Positions 8,196-14,974 of a stretch of DNA of 17,893 nucleotides are shown in pieces. The stretch is taken from the NCBI GenBank assembly GCA_001915545.1, contig MNQS01000209.1, positions 1 through 17,893 of the forward strand, given 5' to 3'. The notes beneath the pieces were generated by a model. That model ran no database searches and had not been told where the DNA came from. It saw only the letters and a program-made list of their open reading frames with translations. The stretch's first letter is position 1. Each line of letters starts with the position of its first letter. The position numbers and the translations under genes are program-made. The stretch is from Bacteroides sp. 43_108. Lineage in GTDB: Bacteria; Bacteroidota; Bacteroidia; Bacteroidales; Bacteroidaceae.

Positions 8196-9302
8196 ATGGA
8201 GAAAAAAGCACGTGTAATAGCATTTTACCTTCCTCAGTTTCATCCGACACCGGAGAATGATAAGTATTGGGGAAAAGGATTTACAGAATGGACTAATGTA
8301 GCCAAGGCCAAGCCATTGTTTCGTGGACATTACCAGCCGAGAGTTCCGGCAGACTTAGGTTTTTATGATCTTAGATTGCCAATTATAAGGGAACAACAAG
8401 CTGAAATGGCGAAAAATGCTGGAATTGAAGGCTTCATGTATTGGCATTATTGGTTTGGGAATGGAGTGATGACACTTCAAGATATCTTTGAAGATGTGTT
8501 AGTTTCAGGGAGGCCGGATTTCCCGTTTTGTTTAGGTTGGGCTAATCATTCATGGAGCAATAAGACTTGGACCAAAAACAAAGCATTTCAAAAGGATGTA
8601 ATGATATTTGAAATGAAATATCCAGGAGAAGAAGATTGGATCAAGCATTTCAATTATTGTTTACCAGCGTTTAAAGATAAGCGTTATATAACTGTTGATG
8701 GTAAGCCTTTGTTTTTTATTTGGCACGCTAAAGGTATGCCAGATTGTAAGGCGTTTATTAATAAATGGCGTGAATTGGCTAAAGATGCAGGACTTAAAGG
8801 TATACATTTCTGTACGATTCGTTATGGAGCTAAAACGACAATAGACGAGTTAAAATCTATGGGATTTGATTCCATAAATAATACGGAGCAGTATGAAGCT
8901 GAAAACAGAGCGTTAGGGTTAATTGCAATAAAGAAATTACGTGCTTTGTTGACGCGTATAACTGGTGGTCGAGTGTTAAGGAAATACAATTATTCCCAAA
9001 TCATCAAAAGTTTAACTAGTGAAAATGACAAACGTGAAGATGTATTTCCTACCATTATTGCAGGCTATGACCGGACAGCTCGTGCAGGACGATTAGCTAC
9101 CATCTACCATCATTTTACCCCTGAGAAATTTGATGAGCATGTAAGTCAAATTATTGATGAAGTAAAAGATAAAATGGATGAACACAAAATCATTTTTTTG
9201 AAGTCTTGGAATGAGTGGGCTGAAGGTAATTATGTAGAACCAGATCTTAAATATGGACACGCTTTCCTTGATGTGTTGAAAAGAAATATCTATAAAAGAT
9301 AG
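8196..9302 (+). CDS. WbsX-type glycosyltransferase (GH99-like domain protein)
   Basis: The 368-residue product matches the WbsX / glycoside hydrolase 99-like family found in O-antigen and capsule loci. It opens with VIAFYLPQFHPTPENDKYWG (7-26) and GFTEWTNVAKAKPLFRGHYQ (28-47), followed by PADLGFYDLR (51-60). FMYWHYWFGNG comes later, and SWNEWAEGNYVEPD lies near the C-terminus (about 337-350). These are the family's most conserved blocks and the length is normal. No signal peptide is visible, so it is probably cytoplasmic. Members are thought to act as glycosyltransferases, but the activity is poorly established, so the role is inference. A 51-base gap separates it from the polymerase. Confidence 0.9.
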   Translation: MEKKARVIAFYLPQFHPTPENDKYWGKGFTEWTNVAKAKPLFRGHYQPRVPADLGFYDLRLPIIREQQAEMAKNAGIEGFMYWHYWFGNGVMTLQDIFEDVLVSGRPDFPFCLGWANHSWSNKTWTKNKAFQKDVMIFEMKYPGEEDWIKHFNYCLPAFKDKRYITVDGKPLFFIWHAKGMPDCKAFINKWRELAKDAGLKGIHFCTIRYGAKTTIDELKSMGFDSINNTEQYEAENRALGLIAIKKLRALLTRITGGRVLRKYNYSQIIKSLTSENDKREDVFPTIIAGYDRTARAGRLATIYHHFTPEKFDEHVSQIIDEVKDKMDEHKIIFLKSWNEWAEGNYVEPDLKYGHAFLDVLKRNIYKR

Positions 9303-9383
9303 ATTGATAGTTTTATCAATTTAAGAATTTTTAATTTATTAAAGAAAAGCTTTTTTGTACAATAATTATTATTCATTATTCAA

Positions 9384-10546
9384 ATGCTTGAGATTTGTCC
9401 CTCATCCAAATGTACAGGTTGTGCGGCTTGTGCTCAATCATGTACACATGATGCAATAACAATGTGTATAAGCGCAAACGGTTTTCTATATCCGGAAATA
9501 GATAATGCCGTTTGTGTTGATTGTGGATTGTGTAGTAAGGCGTGTCCTGTTAATAATAAACCATTGTGTAATAATCCGAATAGAGTCTATTTGTGTTGGA
9601 ATAAGCAAGATGACATCAGACTTAAGTCTTCGTCTGGCGGATTGTTTACGGCAATCGCTTCATGGGTCATTAAACAAAATGGTATCGTTTGTGGTGCTAC
9701 GTATGACAAAGAAATGAATGTAATTCATTTAATTGTTGACAATGAGGAAGACTTAAAAAAACTACGTGGTAGCAAATATGTACAAAGTAATGTTGGTGAC
9801 AGCTATAGACATATTAAGTGCGCTTTAAAAAAAACAAATGGGTTTATTTCGTAGGGACACCTTGTCAAGTAGCAGGACTTCGTAATTATTTACGACATGA
9901 CTATGATATGCTTTTGACTTCAGATTTGATTTGTCATGGAGTTCCATCAAATGATTTGTTCATCAAACAAATCAGAAAGTTGGAAAATATAAATGCTTGT
10001 AAAATTGAAGAATTCTTATTCAGGTCAAAAGCACGTTTTGGTCAAGGATGTGATATACAGGTAATCTCATGTGAAGGTAAAAGTCGTTTTTACAATGCAG
10101 AATTATTACCTTACTTTTATGGTTTCTGGAATAATATCACATTACGTCCCAGTTGCTTTGTTTGTGGTTTTGCCCAGACTCAAAGGGCTGGTGATATAAC
10201 ACTTGGAGACTATTGGCTGGCGAAGAAGGAATTTCCCGATGTAAAAATGTCGAAAGGATTGTCACTTGCGTTGGTTAATACAAATAAAGGAGAGGAACTA
10301 TGGTACAAAATTAGTAATAACTTAGAGTATAGAGAAAGTACACTTCATCAAGCTGAACGCGGACAAGGGCAACTTAAAGCTCCTGTCTGTAGACCACAAG
10401 CAAACATTGACTTTCTTTATTCATATGGTGATATGGATTTTGTATCATGTTGCAAAAATTTCCTTACCCCACCATTGAAATACAAGCTAAAATGCCATAT
10501 TAAAAATATAATAAAGTTAATTATTGGGTTTAAATATTGGAAATGA
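9384..10546 (+). pseudogene. Frameshifted Fe-S / coenzyme F420 hydrogenase beta-subunit-like protein
   Basis: Two overlapping frames make up one protein. The first (9384-9854) has two 4Fe-4S motifs, C10-x2-C13-x2-C16-x3-C20 and C44-x2-C47-x2-C50-x3-C54, then the SSGGLFTAIASWVI and LRGSKYVQS blocks. The second (beginning within 9818-10546) continues with FVGTPCQVAGLRNYL, LICHGVPSN and RPSCFVCGFAQTQRAGDITLGDYW, typical of the FrhB/FdhB C-terminal domain. The frames join if one base is added to an A8 run at 9827-9834, giving about 387 residues, near the usual length. Relatives occur in polysaccharide loci next to pyruvyl transferases, as here; their reaction is not established. The break could be a mutation, slippage, programmed -1 shifting or an assembly error. 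The stop overlaps the next gene's ATG (ATGA at 10543-10546). Confidence 0.8.
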
Positions 10547-11673
10547 AAAATTTAATTTTTTATAAAACGACTGCTGACTTTGACAATACAGGTAAGTCTT
10601 GATATATAAGTCTTTGTTGCAGTTCCTTAGACTTTATGGAGATGTTATAATCAATGATGACGTTTCCATTCAACCTTTGTTCCTGAATCGGATAGGTGTA
10701 GCCGATAATGAGCGTATAAGCAGTCGTACGCGAATACCTTTTATTGTATATCTGCTTCTTTCTGGTTTACGATCTTGTTTTTCCAACAGACGTGTATATT
10801 TTGTGACAGGAGTGGGCGAACATGCACTAAAAGGGATGAAAAGTGTTGTTAGGAATATTGTTGCTTTTGCGTTTACAGCTTTATTAAGACTATGTGGCGT
10901 AAAAGTCGTAAGAATTGGTATGAGTATACGTTTTGGTGGAAGATTGGAACAAATTTCTGAAAAAATTTTGTCTTTTGCATTTAATCATTATTATGTTCGT
11001 GATAGTATTTCATTTACTTATTGCCATAATGCAGGAATAGACAAATGTAGACTTGCTCCAGATTTATCATGGGGATATAAAATTCCCACTCAAATGTCGA
11101 ATATTAAATGGGGTGGAAACCGTACATTGGTTTTTAGTTTTCGTGATTTTTGTGAATCTGATATGGATAATGTTGTATATAAAGAGAAACTTACAGCAAA
11201 GCTAATAGCGATAGTGCCAATTCTAGCTCGTAAATATAAAATTCTATTTACTCATCAGTGTAATGAAGATTTTGTTTATATGAAATATCTGTATGGGCGA
11301 TTGTCCGTGACAGATAATGTTAAAATTGTTGACGAACTGATAACATTAGACAATGGTTACGAATATTATGGTCAGGCTGTTATGACTTTTTCCAACCGTC
11401 TGCATGTAATGCTTTTGGCTTATAAGTTCGGTTCTCCAACTGTTTGCATAACAGATGTTAAAAAAACATCGCAAAATTTCAGGCATATTTCATGATAATT
11501 CCTTGGATAATGTTTTGGTGGATATTAATCAGTCTAATAACAATATATTAATGGCAATCAATAATTTGTTAGATGAAAGGGATTTAGTGGAAAGCCGGAT
11601 ACGAGAACGTGAAGGTCGTAATTATAGTGAGCTTTCTTACATTTTTAAGGGTATATTTGAAAAGAAACCATGA
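10543..11673 (+). pseudogene. Frameshifted polysaccharide pyruvyl transferase family protein
   Basis: The original start is probably the ATG at 10543, overlapping the previous stop. It encodes MKNLIFYKTTADFDNTG before a TGA at 10600. The protein resumes in another frame from about 10599 (IYKSLLQFLRLYGDVI), so one base seems missing near 10591-10598. A second shift lies in an A7 run at 11460-11466, where A6 would join ...VCITDVKK to HRKISGIFHDNSLDNV in the frame ending at 11673. The middle part has RDSISFTYCHNAGIDKCRLAPDLSWG and TFSNRLHVMLLAYKFGSP, the family's C-terminal S-x-R-x-H block. The restored length is about 376 residues. The four-base overlap with the next gene (11670-11673) supports the stop at 11673 as ancestral. 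With two breaks it is probably inactive unless these are sequence errors. Confidence 0.78.
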
Positions 11674-12779
11674 ATATATTGATATTGAATAGTATCCTTT
11701 ACACTTCAGAATCAGATGTTATTCCCAAAGTTAAAACGATAAAAGATACAATGATTTATGGTATGTGTCTCGGTTTCGTGAATTTGGGGCATAAAATAAC
11801 GTTAGGAGCGTTGGAAGATTATAGGCCAACTGAAAATGAACATTATGATTTTCCCATTATTTTTTTCAAATCCGATTTGAAAAAAATTTATAAACCTTCA
11901 GTATTGCCTTATTCTTCAGAAATGAAGTCTTATTTGAGGAAACATTGCCAAGATTTTGATATTGTAATAACTAGTGAGGTATTCCAATTCCAATCTTTGT
12001 ATGCTGCATCAATATGTCCGCGAAAAACCATAATATGGCAAGAATTGACATCGCATCAAAATAAGTTTCATGGAATTCCATCAAAAATCTGGCATAATAT
12101 AGTAGCAAGGTTGTTTATGAAGAATGTGGGATGTGTTGTAGCGCGTTCACAAAAAGCTGCTAATTTTATAAGTAAATATATGCTTAATGTGTCAAGTACA
12201 ATTATTGATCACGGTATAAATATTGATAAATTCAAATATTCTGACAAGAAAAAACGACAACTTATAAGTTCTTCACAATTGATTTATAGAAAGAATGTTG
12301 ATGGAATAATTCGTAAATTTGCTAAATTTCATATGCTGAAGGGATATGAAGATATACGTTTAATTATAGCTGGGCGTGGTGAAGAAGAGCATAATTTAAA
12401 GGTATTAACGATAGAATTGGGAATACAAGATTTTGTTGTTTTTGTAGGCTTCTTATCTCAGACTGAACTAAATGATTATATACGTTGCTCGTGTGCATTT
12501 CTTGTCAATACACGTAAGGATCTGAATATGGTTTCCATACCAGAATCTATTGTTTCTGGTACACCGATATTAACAAATCGCCAACCTGCATCATCGGATT
12601 ATATTGATAAATATTCTTTAGGAGTTGTCAAAGACAATTGGGACGAGCATGATATAAAAGATATAGTTGATAACAATAGTATTTATGTAGAAAATTGCAT
12701 AAGATATAGAGAAAAATTGACGAGCAAATATGCTGCACAGCAGTTTGTTGATTTATTTAAAAAAGAAGTAAGACAATGA
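11670..12779 (+). CDS. Glycosyltransferase family 4 (GT-B fold)
   Basis: The 369-residue product is recognised as a GT4 mainly from its C-terminal half: SSSQLIYRKNVDGIIRKFAKF, LIIAGRGEEEHNLKVL, VVFVGFLSQTELNDYI and SIPESIVSGTPILTN. The donor-site glutamate would lie within SIPESIVSG; the usual first glutamate of E-x7-E is not clearly preserved. The N-terminal half is more divergent, with VITSEVFQFQSLYAA and TIIWQELTSHQNKFHG resembling acceptor-site loops. It overlaps the preceding broken pyruvyl transferase by four bases (ATGA) and is the last gene of the A/T-rich run. It probably adds a sugar to the repeat unit; specificity is unknown. Confidence 0.85.
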   Translation: MNILILNSILYTSESDVIPKVKTIKDTMIYGMCLGFVNLGHKITLGALEDYRPTENEHYDFPIIFFKSDLKKIYKPSVLPYSSEMKSYLRKHCQDFDIVITSEVFQFQSLYAASICPRKTIIWQELTSHQNKFHGIPSKIWHNIVARLFMKNVGCVVARSQKAANFISKYMLNVSSTIIDHGINIDKFKYSDKKKRQLISSSQLIYRKNVDGIIRKFAKFHMLKGYEDIRLIIAGRGEEEHNLKVLTIELGIQDFVVFVGFLSQTELNDYIRCSCAFLVNTRKDLNMVSIPESIVSGTPILTNRQPASSDYIDKYSLGVVKDNWDEHDIKDIVDNNSIYVENCIRYREKLTSKYAAQQFVDLFKKEVRQ

Positions 12780-13144
12780 GCTAACGCTACGGCTCTCTAG
12801 GCTGTTTGTGTGCATACACCGTATTCGGCATTGTTATGAAGTTTGTATTGGCCAAACATTGTAGTAATCTTAGATAATTATTTGACTAATACGATAATAC
12901 CTTATTTCACTAAATTCACTCTGCTGTTTATGATGATCAGTGCGTTTTCAGTAAGTGTCCAATTATGATGTATTGCTCAAATCAATGATAAAGCTGATAT
13001 TCACCACTGTAATCAAAACTTGTAAAGAATGTACAGTTGTGATTTTGAGCATTTGTTCATCTGCTACAAAGCGGAGGCGATGTCGCTAGACGAGTCCATT
13101 TTGGACTTTTGTTTAAGAAACAAAGTATTTTAGTATAATAATTA
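12780..13144. other. 365-base intergenic region at the end of the A/T-rich gene run
   Basis: I see no convincing gene on either strand. The region is rich in stop codons in all frames. Near the right end, 13063-13089 contains GCTACAAAGC and then GCGA-TG-TCGC-TAG, which resembles worn units of the hairpin arrays elsewhere in the window. A terminator-like hairpin follows at 13093-13114. The segment at about 12950-13060 could be a remnant of an insertion or older gene, but I cannot identify one. Confidence 0.5.
13093..13114 (+). terminator. Possible intrinsic terminator upstream of the GT4 at 13145
   Basis: AGTCCA (13093-13098) pairs perfectly with TGGACT (13102-13107) around a TTT loop and is followed by TTTGTTT. 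The stem is short. It could end transcription from the 1518-12779 operon. Confidence 0.4.
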
Positions 13145-14305
13145 ATGAAAATCTTATTATCCAATAAATTCTACTACCGTCGTGGTGGTGATTGTATATA
13201 TATGCTCAACCTTGAGCAGTTACTGAAAGAAAATGGTCACGAGGTTGCTGTGTTCGCGATGGATTATCCTGAGAACTTGGATACACCTTGGAAAAAGTAT
13301 TTTCCTTCGAACATGAGTAAGCTGATGGCTTTTTCACGTCCTTTCGGTTCGAGTGAGGTGAAGAATAAGTTTTCGGCTTTGTTGAATGACTTTAAGCCCG
13401 ATGTTGTTCATCTGAACAATATACATACGCAACTGTCGCCTGTTATTGCTGAGGTGGCTCACAAAAAGGGTATTAAGGTCGTTTGGACGCTTCATGACTA
13501 TAAACTGCTTTGTCCACGTTATGACTGTCTAAAAGACGGCAAGGATATATGTGAGCTTTGTTTCAATGGTGATAAGACTCCTTGTAAAACATACAGGTGC
13601 ATGAAAGGTTCAAAGTTGGCTTCGATAATAGGATATAAAGAGGCTGTAATGTGGAACCGTGAACGATTGGAGGCATGCACCGATGTGTTTGTTTGTCCAA
13701 GCAGGTTTATGGCTGACAGGATGGTGCAGGGCGGTTTCAAAAAGGATAAGATGAAGGTGCTGTGCAATTTCATAGATGTACAGAAATGCAAGCGTGATGA
13801 ATTCACGAAGGATGATTATTATTGCTTTATAGGACGTCTGTCGCATGAGAAAGGTGTGAAGACTCTTATTGAGGCAGCAAATAAACTGCCTTATAAACTT
13901 GTGATTATCGGTGGTGGACCGATGGAAGAAGAGCTGAAGGCTGTTGCCGGAAAGAATATTGAGTTTGTCGGTTTCAAACAGTGGAACGAAATTAAAGAAC
14001 TTGTCGGCAATGCAAGATTCAGTGTCATTCCTTCGGAGTGGTACGAGAACAATCCTCTATCTGTAATTGAAGCTCAGTGTCTGGGTACTCCAGTGCTTGG
14101 TGCAAGAATCGGCGGTATACCCGAACTTATAAATGAAGGTGTTACCGGTATGACATTTGAAAGCCGTAATGTGGACGATTTGGCAAAGAAAATTGAAGGC
14201 ATGTGGAAGCATGATTTCGATTATAAGGCTATTGCTGAAATGTCCCAGAAGCAGTATAATGCCGAAAACTATTATACTGAAATAATGAAGGTATATAAAG
14301 GCTGA
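13145..14305 (+). CDS. Glycosyltransferase family 4 (GT-B fold) with a cysteine-rich insert
   Basis: The 386-residue product opens with MKILLSNKFYYRRGGDCIYM, the R-G-G loop being typical of GT4 enzymes. VVWTLHDYKLLCPRYDC (112-128) starts a cysteine-rich stretch with C123, C128, C136, C139, C147 and C152 that may bind metal. The donor domain has FIGRLSHEKGVKTLIEA (228-244, with R231 and K236), LVIIGGGPMEEEL, then SEWYENNPLSVIEAQCLGTPVL with E301-x7-E309. Length is normal and the gene appears intact. Its base composition is closer to rfbB and the downstream genes than to the 1518-12779 run. It stands alone after a 365-base gap, so it probably has its own promoter. It likely acts in the same polysaccharide pathway. 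Confidence 0.93.
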   Translation: MKILLSNKFYYRRGGDCIYMLNLEQLLKENGHEVAVFAMDYPENLDTPWKKYFPSNMSKLMAFSRPFGSSEVKNKFSALLNDFKPDVVHLNNIHTQLSPVIAEVAHKKGIKVVWTLHDYKLLCPRYDCLKDGKDICELCFNGDKTPCKTYRCMKGSKLASIIGYKEAVMWNRERLEACTDVFVCPSRFMADRMVQGGFKKDKMKVLCNFIDVQKCKRDEFTKDDYYCFIGRLSHEKGVKTLIEAANKLPYKLVIIGGGPMEEELKAVAGKNIEFVGFKQWNEIKELVGNARFSVIPSEWYENNPLSVIEAQCLGTPVLGARIGGIPELINEGVTGMTFESRNVDDLAKKIEGMWKHDFDYKAIAEMSQKQYNAENYYTEIMKVYKG

Positions 14306-14364
14306 TATAAGAGGTTATGTGGTCACTATGCTGTCTAGGCACTTGGTGACATCGATAAAAATAA

Positions 14365-14391
14365 GATCCCTGGTCCTAGCCAGGGATGACG
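14365..14391 (+). repeat. REP-like palindromic element, copy 2
   Basis: TCCCTGG (14367-14373) and CCAGGGA (14380-14386) are perfect arms around a six-base loop, followed by TGACG. It lies about 50 bases before the leader-like end of array B, matching the relation of copy 1 to array A. Confidence 0.7.
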
Positions 14392-14443
14392 AGTCGTTGG
14401 CACTGTGCTTGTTTAATGGATGCAAACGTTTTAAAAGACACAA

Positions 14444-14613
14444 GAACATGTGTGAAGCTGACTTCACAAGGTAAAACGCAGTCTGCGCCTGCAAGGTAAA
14501 CGCGCAAGGCGCTAGTTAAATGCGAACAAGTTCGTGATGCTTTTACCTGCACAGCAAGGCTGTGTCATTTACCTGCATCACATATGTGATGTTTTTACCT
14601 GCAACTTTGTTGC
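14444..14613. repeat. Hairpin array B (two convergent half-arrays, seven hairpins)
   Basis: The plus-strand half starts with a leader AGAACATG (14444-14451) shared with array A. It runs through TGTGAAG/CTTCACA (14451-14468), GCAG/CTGC (14478-14492), GCGC/GCGC (14502-14512) and GCGAAC/GTTCGT (14522-14535, one G-T pair), with linkers AGGTAAAAC, AAGGTAAAC and TAGTTAAAT. From there the linkers read in the opposite sense (TTTACCT). The minus half holds CACAGC/GCTGTG (14550-14564), a perfect 16-base palindrome (14576-14591) and GCAAC/GTTGC (14601-14613). A second leader-like stretch (about 14619-14636) then reads inward from the right. The array is entirely non-coding. Confidence 0.8.
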
Positions 14614-14712
14614 TGAAGTTCTTTTGTTCTTCTGTCTTGATTAATTGCTGCATCCTACTTGGTGTCTGATTAGATCCCTGGTCCTTGCCAGGGATGACGT
14701 GTTGGGGCACGT
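14601..14712 (+). repeat. 112-base duplicated unit, copy 1
   Basis: This segment and 14774-14885 align end to end with few gaps. Each begins with GCAAC/GTTGC, then the AAGTTCTTTT and TTCTTCTGTCT leader text, then CATCCT-x-CTTGG, and ends with the REP-like palindrome. The match shows that the terminal hairpin, leader and palindrome travel as one block. It contains no gene. Confidence 0.65.
14673..14699 (+). repeat. REP-like palindromic element, copy 3
   Basis: Perfect arms TCCCTGG (14675-14681) and CCAGGGA (14688-14694) flank a six-base loop, with TGACG following. It is the outer end of the first 112-base unit. Confidence 0.7.
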
Positions 14713-14730
14713 GTAAGATGAGAGAGTGAT

Positions 14731-14786
14731 AGGTAAAAAACAAGCACGCTTTGCTAGCTATTACCTCTTACCTGCAACTATGTTGC
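14731..14786. repeat. Hairpin array D (short, two hairpins, convergent)
   Basis: A plus-strand linker AGGTAAA (from 14731) is followed by an imperfect inverted repeat around CAAGC...CTTTG (about 14741-14753). The polarity then flips: CTATTACCT and TTACCTG lead to GCAAC/GTTGC with a TAT loop (14774-14786). The AGGTAATAGC text at the flip (minus strand) also occurs at the flip point of array A. Confidence 0.6.
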
Positions 14787-14885
14787 TAAAGTTCTTTTAT
14801 TCTTCTGTCTGAATATTTGCAACATCCTGCTTGGAATGAATAAGATACCTGGTTTTGGCCAGAGATGACGGGGTGCCAACATTGT
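14774..14885 (+). repeat. 112-base duplicated unit, copy 2
   Basis: This is the second copy of the block at 14601-14712, with the same order of hairpin, leader-like text and palindrome. It is more diverged at its right end. Confidence 0.6.
14844..14870 (+). repeat. REP-like palindromic element, copy 4 (degenerate)
   Basis: TACCTGG (14846-14852) and CCAGAGA (14859-14865) keep five of seven pairs, and TGACG follows. The two mismatches suggest an older, decaying copy. Confidence 0.5.
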
Positions 14886-14974
14886 GATTTATTTTTTGTG
14901 TAACACAGACTTTTATATACCATATATAGAGATATTCAATTGATTAATATTTAAAATTCAAAACATATTTAATT

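Noticed and set aside
12779..12803. GAGC...GCTC followed by TCTAGG as another hairpin-array unit
   Set aside because: Arms are only four bases, the loop is long, and the GGTAAA linker is absent. A chance match is more likely.
12950..13060. Remnant of an insertion sequence
   Set aside because: No transposase reading frame, terminal inverted repeat pair or target duplication could be identified by eye.
13100..13133. Promoter for the GT4 at 13145 (TTTG and TATTTTAG)
   Set aside because: The -7-like box has one mismatch and the nearest TTTG boxes give spacings of about 14 or 22 bases. It is too weak to list as a feature.
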